Shown: positions 23,966 through 34,708, counted from the stretch's first letter. The stretch: DNA of 64,000 nt from Alphaproteobacteria bacterium (GCA_018654745.1 JABILA010000120.1:1-64000); one strand, 5' to 3'. Program-made: numbers and translations. The notes: generated by a model not told the origin, from the letters alone.

Positions 23966-25411
23966 ATGACGATGGCCTTTGCACAATTTACCCCGGCGCT
24001 GCCGGAAATAATCCTAGCCATTGCGGCGATGGTCCTGCTGATGATTGGGGTCTTTCGCGGTGATACATCAACACGCGCTGTCTCCTGGATGGCAGTGCTG
24101 TCCTTTGTTGTTGCCTGGTTCGTCCTGGTCAGCGGCGATGTTGGACACACGGTTGCCTTTAATGGCCTGTTTGTGAACGATGGTTTTGGCCTGTTCATGA
24201 AGACCCTGGTTTTACTGGCGTCTTCCCTGGCAATTATCATGTCTCTTGGCTATATCCGCCACGAGAATATGGAACGCTTTGAATATCCGGTGCTGATCGT
24301 ACTGGCGACGCTTGGCATGCTTGTGATGATCTCGGCCAATGACTTGATGTCTTTGTATCTTGGCATTGAGCTGCAGTCATTGTCGCTCTACATCGTGGCT
24401 TCCTTCAAACGCGACTCTGAAAAAGCAACGGAAGCCGGTCTCAAATACTTTGTTCTGGGTGCCTTGTCTTCCGGTATGCTTTTGTATGGCGCGTCGATGA
24501 TCTACGGCTACGCCGGGTCGACAAACTTTGATGATCTTGCCAAAAGCTTTCACGGAGCCGAACATATTTCCGTTGGTTTGATCGTTGGTATGGTCTTCCT
24601 CTTTGCCGGACTGGCCTTCAAGGTATCCGCCGTGCCATTTCACATGTGGACACCGGACGTCTATGAGGGCGCACCTACGCCTGTAACTGCTTTCTTTGCT
24701 GTTGCACCAAAGGTCGCAGCACTTGCCTTGCTGGCGCGTGTTCTGATGTCGCCATTCGGAGAACTGATTGCACAGTGGCAGCAGATTATTATTGCCCTTT
24801 CCATGGCTTCCATGGTGTTGGGTGCAGTTGCCGCAATCGGACAACGTAATATCAAACGTCTGATGGCCTATTCATCCATTGGCCATATTGGTTTTGCACT
24901 TGTAGGCCTCGCTTCCGGTTCGGATGAAGGTGTACGTGGTGTCCTGATCTACCTGATTATCTACCTGGTCATGAATGTCGGTACATTTGCCGTTATCCTT
25001 TCCATGCGTGTGAAAGATAACATGGTGGAAAGCATCGATGACCTGGCAGGCCTGGGGCGCAACCAACCCTTGATGGCCATGGCTATGGCTATATTCATGT
25101 TCTCGCTTGCTGGTGTGCCGCCCATGGCTGGTTTCTTTGGCAAGTTTTACGTCTTCATGGCCGCAATCAATTCCGGGCTATATGCTCTGGCGATTGTTGG
25201 TGTTGTGGCAAGTGTCGTTGGTGCATTCTATTATTTGCGAATTATCAAGATCATGTATTTTGATGAGCCCGTTGAAGCCTTCGAACGACCTTTGCGAACC
25301 GAGATGAGTGTCATCATGACGGTGGCCAGTCTGTTCACATTGTTCTTCTTTGTCCTTCCAGCACCTTTCCTGGCGGTGGCGCAAACTGCGGCGCAGGCCC
25401 TGTTGCCATGA
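23966..25411 (+). CDS. nuoN: NADH-quinone oxidoreductase subunit N
   Basis: [33 protein letters not shown]. Confidence 0.97.
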   Translation: MTMAFAQFTPALPEIILAIAAMVLLMIGVFRGDTSTRAVSWMAVLSFVVAWFVLVSGDVGHTVAFNGLFVNDGFGLFMKTLVLLASSLAIIMSLGYIRHENMERFEYPVLIVLATLGMLVMISANDLMSLYLGIELQSLSLYIVASFKRDSEKATEAGLKYFVLGALSSGMLLYGASMIYGYAGSTNFDDLAKSFHGAEHISVGLIVGMVFLFAGLAFKVSAVPFHMWTPDVYEGAPTPVTAFFAVAPKVAALALLARVLMSPFGELIAQWQQIIIALSMASMVLGAVAAIGQRNIKRLMAYSSIGHIGFALVGLASGSDEGVRGVLIYLIIYLVMNVGTFAVILSMRVKDNMVESIDDLAGLGRNQPLMAMAMAIFMFSLAGVPPMAGFFGKFYVFMAAINSGLYALAIVGVVASVVGAFYYLRIIKIMYFDEPVEAFERPLRTEMSVIMTVASLFTLFFFVLPAPFLAVAQTAAQALLP

Positions 25412-26202
25412 TCCCGAAAGCGGTTGAGCAGGGGCTTGCCAGTCAAGTCCCTGACTTGCCGGATTTCTATAATCTTGTTTCCCTGGGCGTAACTGAAAGC
25501 ACCAATAACGACGCACGCAATCTGGCAACAGATGGTGCACTAGAAGGTACGCTTGTCTGGGCGAAATCTCAGGGTGCCGGGCGTGGTCGGCGTGGTCGCG
25601 ACTGGGCATCTCCTCCCGGTAACTTGTATGCGTCCCTGATCTTGCGCCCGGACTGTGCACCGTCAACTGCCGCGCAAATTTCATTTGTTGCGGCTCTGGC
25701 GATACGCGATGCAATTGCACAATTCTTGCCTGATGGTAAAGTCGCGCAACTCAAATGGCCAAACGATGTTCTGGTTAACCAGAAAAAAATCGCTGGCATA
25801 TTGCTGGAATCACATCTTGCCGGGGGCAATGATCTCGATTGGCTGGTCGTTGGCACCGGTGTGAATATTGGAAGCTTTCCCGATCAAGTGGAGCGCCCGG
25901 CAACATCACTTCAAGAATTAGGCAGTGACGTTTCTGTTCCTCATTATCTTGAAGCCTATGCAACACACATGTTGTCCTGGTACCGTCAGTGGCAGGAAGA
26001 TGGTTTTGTTGTTATTCGTCAGAGCTGGCTTGAACATGCCTGGGGGCAGGGTGGACCTGTCGAAGTCCGCCTGGGCAAGGAAACCTTTCAGGGTGTATTT
26101 GTCGATCTTGATGAAACCGGCGCACTCGTCGTTTCAACGCCAGGCGGTTCACGGCTGGTTTCGGCAGGAGACGTATTTCCTTTGACTGAAGGAGCAAGCT
26201 GA
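25408..26202 (+). CDS. birA: Biotin--[acetyl-CoA-carboxylase] ligase, catalytic form without HTH domain
   Basis: [11 protein letters not shown]…[23 protein letters not shown]…[19 protein letters not shown]. Confidence 0.93.
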   Translation: MIPKAVEQGLASQVPDLPDFYNLVSLGVTESTNNDARNLATDGALEGTLVWAKSQGAGRGRRGRDWASPPGNLYASLILRPDCAPSTAAQISFVAALAIRDAIAQFLPDGKVAQLKWPNDVLVNQKKIAGILLESHLAGGNDLDWLVVGTGVNIGSFPDQVERPATSLQELGSDVSVPHYLEAYATHMLSWYRQWQEDGFVVIRQSWLEHAWGQGGPVEVRLGKETFQGVFVDLDETGALVVSTPGGSRLVSAGDVFPLTEGAS

Positions 26203-27003
26203 ATGCTTTTGGCCATAGATGCAGGTAACACCAACGTTGTTTTTGCTATTTTTGACCAGGGTGAACTGGTTTGCCAATGGCGTGCAGCGACACAGGCTCC
26301 CCGCACGTCGGACGAACATGCAGTCTGGCTCTCGCAACTGATGAACCTCAAGGGTATTCAAGCCAGTGATATCAGTGACGCGATTATCGCGACCGTTGTG
26401 CCCAGGGCGTTGTTCGATCTTCGTGAGCTTTGCCGGACCTATTTTGATGTTGAACCCGTCGTCGTCGGTGACGACGCGGAACTCGGAATCGAAATACTGA
26501 TAGATAACCCGGAAGAAGTCGGTGCGGATCGTCTCGTCAATACCGTCGCAGCCCATGGCACCTACGATGGGCCATTGATCATTCTGGATTTTGGCACAGC
26601 AACCACATTTGATATCGTCGACGGCGATGGAAATTTCCGCGGTGGCGTGATCTCGCCTGGCATTAACCTGTCGCTGGAGGCATTACATATGGCCGCCGCC
26701 GCGCTGCCCCATATCGCCGTTGCGCGCCCGGATCATACCATTGGTCGCAATACCACCGAAGCCATGCAGTCCGGTGTTTACTGGGGCTATGTTGGCTTGA
26801 TTGAGGGGCTTATCAGGCGGATCGATGCAGAACTCAAGCAGATCAGCAATGATGACCGCAATGCAACGATTATAGCGACTGGTGGTCTGGCGCCCTTGTT
26901 TGCGACCGGAACCGACATAATTCAACATGTTGATTCAGACCTCACGATGCGAGGTTTGGTGGAAATTCATCGGCGCACCCGGATTAAGGATAATCCGGTT
27001 TAA
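26203..27003 (+). CDS. coaX: Type III pantothenate kinase
   Basis: MLLAIDAGNTNVVFAIFDQGELVCQWR; GADRLVNTVAAH; DFGTATTFDIVDGDGNFRGGVISPG. Confidence 0.96.
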   Translation: MLLAIDAGNTNVVFAIFDQGELVCQWRAATQAPRTSDEHAVWLSQLMNLKGIQASDISDAIIATVVPRALFDLRELCRTYFDVEPVVVGDDAELGIEILIDNPEEVGADRLVNTVAAHGTYDGPLIILDFGTATTFDIVDGDGNFRGGVISPGINLSLEALHMAAAALPHIAVARPDHTIGRNTTEAMQSGVYWGYVGLIEGLIRRIDAELKQISNDDRNATIIATGGLAPLFATGTDIIQHVDSDLTMRGLVEIHRRTRIKDNPV

Positions 27004-27020
27004 AACGAAAGCTTGATTTT

Positions 27021-28682
27021 TTGACTGACGAACTTCTTTTTGTCGCGCTGGGTGGCGCAGGCGAAATCGGCATGAACATGTCGCTCTATTGCTGCAACGG
27101 TAAATGGCTTGCCGTCGACTGCGGTCTGACATTTGCCGATGACACCTTGCCCGGCATCGATTTGTTGTTTCCTGATCCGTCCTTCATTGAAGAACGCCGC
27201 AAGGACCTCGTTGGCCTTGTGCTTACACATGCGCATGAAGATCATCTTGGTGCAGTGGCTCATCTTTGGCCGCGGATGAATTGTCCCGTCTATGCCACAC
27301 CATTTACCATGTATCTTCTCAAGCGAAAGCTGAGCGAAGCTGGTTTGCTGGATCGCGTGCCGCTGCATGAAATTGAAGTTGGCGGTTCGGTAGATGTCGG
27401 GGAGTTTGGTGTAAATTATATTCAGGTAACGCATTCCATTCCTGAAGCACACAGCCTTGCGATAGAGACGCCACATGGCACAATTGTTCACTCCGGCGAC
27501 TGGAAACTTGATCCTGATCCATTGGTTGGTCCTGTTACGGACACCAAACGTCTGGCGGCCTTTGGTGACAAAGGTGTTCGCGCCCTTATTTGTGATTCAA
27601 CAAATGCGCTTTCACCAGGACGGTCACGATCAGAATCCGAAGTCCTGGAAAGCCTGACGGAGTTGGTCGGAGAACTTTCTGGCCGCGTAGTCATCACAAC
27701 ATTTGCATCAAACGTCGCCCGCATAGGCAGCATCGCAGAAGCTGCTGCAGCGAACGGTCGTTCCCTGGTCGTTTCGGGGCGCAGCCTGCACCGCAATATC
27801 GAAGCCGCCAAAGCCTGCGGTTATCTTCAGGACATGCCAGCACATCTGGACGAAGATGAAGCCGGGTATTTGCCTCGCGAAAATATTGTCATTTTGTGTA
27901 CTGGCTGTCAGGGGGAACCACGGGGTGCCATGGCTCGTATCGCCATGCACGAACATCGCCATATTCATCTGGAAACAGGCGATACAGTTATCTTTTCCTC
28001 AAAGATCATACCCGGAAATGAAAAGATGATTGGCCTGGTGCAAAATCGTCTGGTTTATGACGGCCTGAATGTGATTACAGAAAAAGATCGTTTTGTGCAT
28101 GTGTCGGGACATCCGGCGCGGGACGAACTGCGGGAATATTACGGGCTGGTACGACCCGAAATCGCCGTCCCTGTTCATGGTGAGGCCCGGCATCTCAGTC
28201 GCCATTCAGAGCTGGCATCTGAACTCGGGATCAAGGAAGCACCGGTGATTGAAAACGGTGACGTTTTGCGCCTCGCTCCCGGGCCGGTTAAAGTTATTGA
28301 TCATATAGCGACAGGTCGACTGGCACTTGATGGTGGACGCATTACCGCAACAGACAGTAAGACACTGCAGTCACGCAAACGCATGATGTTCAACGGTATC
28401 GCCTTTGTCGTTGTTGTGCTGGATGGCAAACAAAAATCCATCATGACGCCGCGTGTCACCATTCGCGGTGTGCTGGATCATGCAGACAGCCTTGCTGAGG
28501 CTGAACTACATGATAAATCCGTTGAAGCTGCCGAAACTGGTCTGGTAAATGTCAAAGATGACAGACGCGGTGATGATGGGGCAATATTTGATGCGGTGTC
28601 ACAATCTGTACGCCGCGTATTGAAACAGGCTTCGAAGGGGCGGCGTCCCGCCGTTGAAGTCGAAGTTGTACGCTTAGCTTGA
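27021..28682 (+). CDS. rnj: Ribonuclease J family metallo-beta-lactamase RNase (TTG start)
   Basis: FVALGGAGEIGMNMSLY; LTHAHEDHLGAV; HVSGHPARDEL. Confidence 0.95.
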   Translation: MTDELLFVALGGAGEIGMNMSLYCCNGKWLAVDCGLTFADDTLPGIDLLFPDPSFIEERRKDLVGLVLTHAHEDHLGAVAHLWPRMNCPVYATPFTMYLLKRKLSEAGLLDRVPLHEIEVGGSVDVGEFGVNYIQVTHSIPEAHSLAIETPHGTIVHSGDWKLDPDPLVGPVTDTKRLAAFGDKGVRALICDSTNALSPGRSRSESEVLESLTELVGELSGRVVITTFASNVARIGSIAEAAAANGRSLVVSGRSLHRNIEAAKACGYLQDMPAHLDEDEAGYLPRENIVILCTGCQGEPRGAMARIAMHEHRHIHLETGDTVIFSSKIIPGNEKMIGLVQNRLVYDGLNVITEKDRFVHVSGHPARDELREYYGLVRPEIAVPVHGEARHLSRHSELASELGIKEAPVIENGDVLRLAPGPVKVIDHIATGRLALDGGRITATDSKTLQSRKRMMFNGIAFVVVVLDGKQKSIMTPRVTIRGVLDHADSLAEAELHDKSVEAAETGLVNVKDDRRGDDGAIFDAVSQSVRRVLKQASKGRRPAVEVEVVRLA

Positions 28683-28706
28683 ATTAATGAAGTCGGAGAA
28701 AACAAA

Positions 28707-29111
28707 ATGATTGGTCGTTTGAACCACGTTGCTATCGCAGTCCCTGATCTGGAAGCCGCCGCCGCCCAATACCGGGACGTCCTGGGCGCCAAGGTATCTC
28801 CTCCCCAGGACGAGCCTGACCACGGCGTGACCGTTGTTTTTGTCGAATTGCCAAACACCAAGATCGAACTTCTTTATCCCCTGGGTGAGGGATCATCCAT
28901 GCAAATCTTCCTCGACAAAAACCCTTCAGGCGGCATGCATCACATTTGTTATGAGGTGGAAGATATCTTTGCCGCCCGTGACAAGATGAAGGCGGAAGGT
29001 GCCCGGGTGCTGGGTACTGGTGAGCCGCGGAATGGTGCGCATGGAAAGCCGGTGATTTTTCTGCACCCCAAGGATTTTTGCGGTACCCTGGTAGAACTGG
29101 AACAGGCTTAG
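28707..29111 (+). CDS. mce: Methylmalonyl-CoA epimerase (VOC family)
   Basis: MIGRLNHVAIAVPDLEAAAAQYRDVLGA…GGMHHICYEVEDI…HPKDFCGTLVELEQ. Confidence 0.92.
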   Translation: MIGRLNHVAIAVPDLEAAAAQYRDVLGAKVSPPQDEPDHGVTVVFVELPNTKIELLYPLGEGSSMQIFLDKNPSGGMHHICYEVEDIFAARDKMKAEGARVLGTGEPRNGAHGKPVIFLHPKDFCGTLVELEQA

Positions 29112-29123
29112 GAAGTTATTGCC

Positions 29124-29363
29124 ATGGCGTGGACAAGCATCTCTGCAATATTTTTCATCGTCTGGTGGCTGGTGTTGTTCATGGTTTTGCCCTTCGGTGT
29201 TCGCAAGGTGGAAAACCCTGAACCTGGTCATGAACGTGGGGCACCTGCTAAACCCATGCTGGTTCGCAAGGCCATTATCACAACGATATTGGCTGCAGTT
29301 GTGACAGTCGTCGTTGTGGCTTTGGTCAACGCCGGTGTTTTTGATTATCGAGGCCAGGTTTGA
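29124..29363 (+). CDS. DUF1467 family small membrane protein
   Basis: WTSISAIFFIVWWLVLFMVLPFGVRKVENPEPGHERGAPAKPML. Confidence 0.88.
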   Translation: MAWTSISAIFFIVWWLVLFMVLPFGVRKVENPEPGHERGAPAKPMLVRKAIITTILAAVVTVVVVALVNAGVFDYRGQV

Positions 29364-29370
29364 AGGTGCG

Positions 29371-30342
29371 TCACATCACTGTTGAGGTAAACTTGTCCAT
29401 CAAATAAGGCCCGGATTTTACGGGTGGGTATTTTGGCGCATCGCCAGGTGGCAGACACGTGGGCAAACAAACAATATCTGCATGCCAGTTCGGTTGATGA
29501 AAAAATGCAATCGACATACGACGGGATGATGCACCAGCGTTGAGCGGTGGTGTCACCACCCGGTGCAAGGTCGAAACCCAACGGTCATTTGTCCAGCGCG
29601 CCATCAGGTCCCCGATATTGATAATGAATGTCTCTGGGATCACCGGGGCATCAATCCATTCGCCTGAGCGCGCCTGGACTTGCAAACCACCTGGCGTGTC
29701 GTGGGGTAGCAATATTGTCAGGCTGCCATAGTCACTGTGTGCACCTGCCCGTAACTGCCCTTCAATTGGTGGATTTTCCAAAGCCGGGTAGTGATTGGCA
29801 CGACAAGCCGAGATCGGTTCGTTGATCATGGGCTCAAAGAAGCTCTCGGGCAGATCAAGGGCAATTGCAAACAAACGCATCAAGCGACGCGCCAGCGCGT
29901 CCATGGCCCCGACATAGGCTTCAAATGCAGGCCGAAGGCTCGACGGATTATCCGGCCACAAGTTCGGCGCATAAACAAATCTCGCCTCTTGTTCCTCCAA
30001 CACCCGATCCGGTCGGTGCAATGGGCCTACTGCGAAGCCCTCCTTCAAATCGGGTGGACTTTCTTCGCCAAGTGATCTGGACAATGTCTCGTTTGATAGA
30101 GGCCCATATCCGTACGGGTAACCAGGTTGGGGAAGTGCTACGGCCATACGTTCTGACAGGGGCTGATCAAAAAAGTTCAGGTTCTGTTGCCAACAGTCCG
30201 AGATGATTTGTTCGGATATACCGTGATTGGATATCACCAGAAACCCGATGTCCTGACACGCCGTGTCGATGAGGGCTGCAATACCGCGATCAGCTGAAGA
30301 ATTATCCAGGCCGCCAAGATCGATAACAGGAATATGAGTCAT
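29371..30342 (-). CDS. Isopenicillin N synthase-like 2-oxoglutarate/Fe(II) oxygenase family protein
   Basis: IPVIDLGGL…GFLVISNHGI…AGAHSDYGSLTILLPHDTPGGLQVQARSGEWIDAP…NIGDLMARWTNDRWVSTLHRVV. Confidence 0.88.
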   Translation of the reverse strand: MTHIPVIDLGGLDNSSADRGIAALIDTACQDIGFLVISNHGISEQIISDCWQQNLNFFDQPLSERMAVALPQPGYPYGYGPLSNETLSRSLGEESPPDLKEGFAVGPLHRPDRVLEEQEARFVYAPNLWPDNPSSLRPAFEAYVGAMDALARRLMRLFAIALDLPESFFEPMINEPISACRANHYPALENPPIEGQLRAGAHSDYGSLTILLPHDTPGGLQVQARSGEWIDAPVIPETFIINIGDLMARWTNDRWVSTLHRVVTPPLNAGASSRRMSIAFFHQPNWHADIVCLPTCLPPGDAPKYPPVKSGPYLMDKFTSTVM

Positions 30343-30518
30343 CTATACCGAACCCTTTTGGGGAATGAGCGACCATTGTGAATAGAGCTTTTCCGGGTTT
30401 AACGGAAACGCAGCCTTGCCTTTAATTCAAGGTGTGCGCCAAATTTTAATGCAGAAGCGATTCAGTTTAAATCGGAATCGCCCTGGCTGTCTGAAAAGAG
30501 AAGGGGGCCAAAACGAAA

Positions 30519-30540
30519 GCAAGGTCCCGAAGGACCTTGC
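30519..30540 (-). terminator. UUCG-capped hairpin; intrinsic terminator on minus strand or part of a small RNA
   Basis: Minus strand GCAAGGTCC-TTCG-GGACCTTGC then TTTCGTTTT. Confidence 0.55.
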
Positions 30541-30754
30541 TATTGCGCCCCTGAGAAGCGCGCCTCCCCGAAACTTTCCTTGCGATGCTGTAAGGCGTCG
30601 CGAATTGGTCCGGATTATTATTATTTTTTCTTGGACGCGGATGTTACGACAATGTTTTTGTGGCGTCATCCAAAATATTCGAAATTAGGGAAGAATTTTG
30701 CTTTTTTTTTGTGTGAATACGACTTTTTAAGCATTTCGAGCTAAAAACTGGATC

Positions 30755-31192
30755 ATGACTTACATAAGATTTGCACTAATTGCCCTTGGATGCCTGATTT
30801 CGCTGTCGGCGACAAATGTCTACGCCGATGAAACACGCATCGTAATTTCCGATAAGGACTGCAAGCGATTGTTGCTCAAGCAAGCGTCCAAAAGCGCAGA
30901 CTATGTGCCAGGTGTTGACGTCAAAGGCCGCAAAGTGAAATCAGCGGACTTGCCGGGGTCGAACAAAATTGCGATTCCAGACGAACTCAGCTTCGATATC
31001 AGTCCCAAGATTTATCAGATGCTGGGCACCACGCCGCCAACAGGCCTTGAAGACACTGCGGTCACGGTCGGTACAGTTACCGTCAAAAAAAGTGGTGGCA
31101 TTTACTTTAACGGCAAACGTCTGAATTCCCGCACCCGAAAAGAACTGACAAAATTGTGCAAGCAAATGCGCGATAAAGCCGCCAGTAAATAA
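30755..31192 (+). CDS. Secreted protein of unknown function, 145 aa
   Basis: Signal peptide MTYIRFALIALGCLISLSATNVYA; VPGVDVKGRKVKSADLPGSNKIAIPDELSFDISPKIYQ…YFNGKRL. Confidence 0.75.
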   Translation: MTYIRFALIALGCLISLSATNVYADETRIVISDKDCKRLLLKQASKSADYVPGVDVKGRKVKSADLPGSNKIAIPDELSFDISPKIYQMLGTTPPTGLEDTAVTVGTVTVKKSGGIYFNGKRLNSRTRKELTKLCKQMRDKAASK

Positions 31193-31404
31193 CCTTACCA
31201 ACGCGGCTGATGCCTTGTTTCGCTCAGGGCCTTTGTCAGTGTTATGCCAGGTGGACATGCCCGCGTGCTTTTGGTGACGATGGCATCTAATTTTTTTCGA
31301 AATCACAGGGTTGCATCGACTACCAGATTGACTACAGATACAAATACACAAGCAATTTCGTCAGGTTCGGAAATGCTTTATCATCATTTGTATATTTTCA
31401 CGTT

Positions 31405-31419
31405 GTTCTTCCGGAGTTC
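31405..31419 (+). promoter_or_regulatory. Exact LexA-box-like match GTTC-TTCCGGA-GTTC overlapping proS RBS region
   Basis: Matches alphaproteobacterial GTTC-N7-GTTC; ends 3 nt before the ATG. Confidence 0.3.
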
Positions 31420-31422
31420 GTA

Positions 31423-32742
31423 ATGCGTCTTTCGCGGTTTTTTATGCCCACCCTCAAGGAGACCCCGTCCGAGGCCCAGATTGCCTCGCATCGATTGATG
31501 TTGCGTGCCGGGATGATCCGCCAGTCAAGCGCTGGTATCTATTCCTGGCTGCCCATGGGGCTCAAGGTACTCAAGAAAATTGAAAATATCGTGCGCGAGG
31601 AAATGAATGCGGCTGGCTGCAACGAAGTGTTGATGCCGACGATCCAGCCCGCTGACCTGTGGCGCGAGTCCGGTCGCTATGAAGATTACGGCAAGGAAAT
31701 GCTGCGCATTGAAGATCGTCATGGTCGTGACATGCTTTACGGCCCGACCAACGAAGAGCAAATCACTGAAATTTTCCGTGCCAGTGTACGCAGTTATCGC
31801 GATCTGCCGAGCAACCTTTATCACATCCAGTGGAAATTCCGGGACGAGGTCCGTCCCAGGTTCGGCATTATGCGTGGGCGTGAGTTTCTGATGAAAGATG
31901 CCTATTCATTTGACATCGATCACGAAAGTTCCAAAAGCGCTTACAACCGGATGTTTGTTTCGTATCTGCGGACATTTGACCGCATGGGCCTGAAGGCGAT
32001 ACCCATGAAAGCGGATACGGGCCCCATAGGTGGAGACTTGAGCCACGAATTTATTCTTCTGGCGGAAACCGGCGAATCAGAAGTCTACTGCCACGGTGAT
32101 TATCTCGATTTTGACGTGCCACCGGATGGTATTGATTATGATGGCGATATGCAGTCGATTGTTGACAAATGGACATCCTTGTATGCGGTGACGGACGAGA
32201 AATACGTCGCGGAAGAATTTGATGCAGCTGTCCCGGAAGACAAGCGCCTGCACACCCGCGGTATTGAAGTTGGGCACATCTTTCATTTCGGCACCAAATA
32301 TTCCGAAGCCATGGGCGCAACCGTGCTGGACCAGGAAGGAAACGCCACTCATTTACAGATGGGCTCCTACGGCATCGGCGTGTCTCGATTGGTGGGCGGT
32401 ATCATTGAAGCCAGCCATGACGACGACGGTATCATCTGGCCCGAAGCTGTCGCACCTTTTCATATCGGCTTGATAAACCTGCGTCCTGGTGATGATGCCA
32501 CAGATGCTGCTTGCGAAGATCTTTACGAGAAGCTCGGCAATGCCGGTGTAGATGTCTTGTATGACGACACCGATGAACGCGCAGGTGGCAAGTTTGCCAA
32601 GATGGACTTGATTGGTTTGCCTTGGCAAATTGTGATCGGACCTCGCGGTCTTAAAAATGGCATTGCTGAAGTCAAGAACAGGGCCAGTGGCATAAAGGAA
32701 GAACTATCACTGGACGAAACCCTCAACCGATTTACCGGATAA
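31423..32742 (+). CDS. proS: Prolyl-tRNA synthetase, short alphaproteobacterial type
   Basis: [61 protein letters not shown]; 439 aa. Confidence 0.96.
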   Translation: MRLSRFFMPTLKETPSEAQIASHRLMLRAGMIRQSSAGIYSWLPMGLKVLKKIENIVREEMNAAGCNEVLMPTIQPADLWRESGRYEDYGKEMLRIEDRHGRDMLYGPTNEEQITEIFRASVRSYRDLPSNLYHIQWKFRDEVRPRFGIMRGREFLMKDAYSFDIDHESSKSAYNRMFVSYLRTFDRMGLKAIPMKADTGPIGGDLSHEFILLAETGESEVYCHGDYLDFDVPPDGIDYDGDMQSIVDKWTSLYAVTDEKYVAEEFDAAVPEDKRLHTRGIEVGHIFHFGTKYSEAMGATVLDQEGNATHLQMGSYGIGVSRLVGGIIEASHDDDGIIWPEAVAPFHIGLINLRPGDDATDAACEDLYEKLGNAGVDVLYDDTDERAGGKFAKMDLIGLPWQIVIGPRGLKNGIAEVKNRASGIKEELSLDETLNRFTG

Positions 32743-32749
32743 TCTGAAT

Positions 32750-33994
32750 ATGCTCTCCCGCTTTGAATGGATGATTGCCGGTCGCTATTTGCGGCCACGT
32801 AAGGAGGAGGGCTTTATCTCGGTTATAGCCTCTTTTTCCCTGCTGGGCATAGCGCTTGGCGTCGCGACGTTGATTGTTGTTATGGCGGTGATGAACGGTT
32901 TTCGGGCAGAATTACTGGGCCGAATTCTGGGACTGAACGGCCACGTTATGGTGCAAGGCATTTCTCGCAACATTGAAGACTATGATGCTGTCGCTGATAT
33001 CCTGCGAAAAACTGAAGGCGTGAAATCAGCGACACCAATCGTCGAAGGCCAGGTTATGGCCATGGTCAAAGGCACAGCACGTGGTGCCCTGGTGCGCGGT
33101 ATTAAACCCGCTGACCTGAAAGCCCGGGAACTGATTGCATCGAAAATTGTGACAGGGAAGCTGGACAAATTTACGGGTAAGGATACGGCTGTTATCGGTC
33201 ATCGGCTGGCTCAGCGCCTGGGTATTTTTTCCGGTGATCGCATAACACTTGTGGCGCCGCAAACCAGCTCCGGTCCCTTCGGTTCGGTGCCGCGCATGCG
33301 ATCCTATGAAGTTGCCGCAACTTTCGAAGTCGGCATGTATGAATATGATTCGACATTTGTTTATCTGCCCCTGAAAGCGGCACAGGTGTTTTTTCGAACC
33401 GGGAACAAGGTCACAGCAATCGAGACCTTTGTGACGAACCCGGATGACGTGCCGGCCACCCGTACGTTAATCAAGGAAAGTCTCAAGCGACCGTACCGGC
33501 TGTATGACTGGCAGCAGGCAAACTCGCATTTTTTCCAGGCTCTTCAGGTTGAACGCAACGTCATGTTTCTGATCCTGACGCTGATCATCATCGTTGCTGC
33601 CTTCAATATTATCTCCAGCCTGATCATGTTGGTGAAAGACAAGGGCAGTGACATTGCCATTCTGCGTACGATGGGGGCCACGCGTGGATCCGTCATGCGC
33701 GTGTTTGTGATTTCGGGGGCCAGCGTGGGTGTGCTGGGCACCGTGCTGGGTGCCATCCTCGGGATTTCTTTTGCCAACAACATCGATATTATCCGCGTCT
33801 GGCTGGAAGGCCTGACGGGGGCGGAACTCTGGGCTGCAGAAATTCGATTTCTATCGCACTTGCCAGCCCGGATTGAAAGCGGCGAAGTCATTGTTGTCAT
33901 CCTGATGGCACTTGCCCTGTCATTCCTGGCGACCTTGTATCCTTCCTGGCGCGCCAGTCGCCTCGATCCGGTGGAGGCGCTGCGCTATGAGTGA
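32750..33994 (+). CDS. lolC: Lipoprotein-releasing ABC transporter permease (LolC/E type)
   Basis: FEWMIAGRYLRPRKEEGFISVIASFSLLGIALGVATLIVVMAVMNGF; followed by lolD. Confidence 0.94.
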   Translation: MLSRFEWMIAGRYLRPRKEEGFISVIASFSLLGIALGVATLIVVMAVMNGFRAELLGRILGLNGHVMVQGISRNIEDYDAVADILRKTEGVKSATPIVEGQVMAMVKGTARGALVRGIKPADLKARELIASKIVTGKLDKFTGKDTAVIGHRLAQRLGIFSGDRITLVAPQTSSGPFGSVPRMRSYEVAATFEVGMYEYDSTFVYLPLKAAQVFFRTGNKVTAIETFVTNPDDVPATRTLIKESLKRPYRLYDWQQANSHFFQALQVERNVMFLILTLIIIVAAFNIISSLIMLVKDKGSDIAILRTMGATRGSVMRVFVISGASVGVLGTVLGAILGISFANNIDIIRVWLEGLTGAELWAAEIRFLSHLPARIESGEVIVVILMALALSFLATLYPSWRASRLDPVEALRYE

Positions 33995-34667
33995 CGCTGC
34001 CCTGGTATTGGACAAGATTGAACGTACTTTCAAGCAGGGCGGAGCGGATATCCGTGTCCTGAAAGGCGCTGAGTTGAGCATTCAACCTGGTGAATTTGTG
34101 GCGCTATTGGGACCATCAGGATCAGGCAAATCAACATTGCTGCAAATTGCCGGTTTGCTGGAACGAGCCGATGGTGGCGATGTTTTGCTGTCGGGATCAT
34201 CTTGCAACAATCTCAGCGAGAGAAACCGTACGGCAACCCGTCGCGACAAGCTTGGTTTCGTTTACCAGCATCATCATTTGTTGCCAGAATTTTCAGCTCT
34301 TGAAAATGTCATGATGCCGCAAATGATTGCCGGGAAATCGAAAGCGCAAGCGAAACAACGGGCAACGGATTTACTCGGCCGTTTTGGCCTTGATCACCGC
34401 CTCAGTCATCGCCCGGCCAAACTTTCAGGCGGTGAACAACAGCGTGTTTCCATCGCACGTGCAATTGCCAACGAACCGGCAGTATTGTTGGCTGACGAGC
34501 CCACCGGTAACCTGGACACACGCACAGCTGATGATGTCCTGAAAGAACTTTTGCAATTGATCCGTAGCCAGAACCTGGCGGCCCTGGTCGCTACCCACAA
34601 CACTGAACTGGCAAACGAGGCCGACCGCATCGTTCGCCTGGAAGATGGTGTCCTCGTCGAAGGGTAA
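33987..34667 (+). CDS. lolD: Lipoprotein-releasing ABC transporter ATP-binding protein
   Basis: LLGPSGSGKSTLLQIAGLLE; LSGGEQQRVSIARAI; LADEPTGNLD. Start ATG 33987. Confidence 0.95.
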   Translation: MSDAALVLDKIERTFKQGGADIRVLKGAELSIQPGEFVALLGPSGSGKSTLLQIAGLLERADGGDVLLSGSSCNNLSERNRTATRRDKLGFVYQHHHLLPEFSALENVMMPQMIAGKSKAQAKQRATDLLGRFGLDHRLSHRPAKLSGGEQQRVSIARAIANEPAVLLADEPTGNLDTRTADDVLKELLQLIRSQNLAALVATHNTELANEADRIVRLEDGVLVEG

Positions 34668-34708
34668 ATCTATCTTTTCAGATTTTCTTGTTTTTGAAAG
34701 AGCAAAAA

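Noticed and set aside
27021-28682. RNase J in the nuo-birA-coaX run as a novel system
   Set aside because: Recurrent alphaproteobacterial gene order; not unusual
30427-30669. 80-aa minus-strand ORF in the gap before ORF 30755
   Set aside because: Junk-like composition and it runs through the UUCG hairpin; a non-coding reading is preferred
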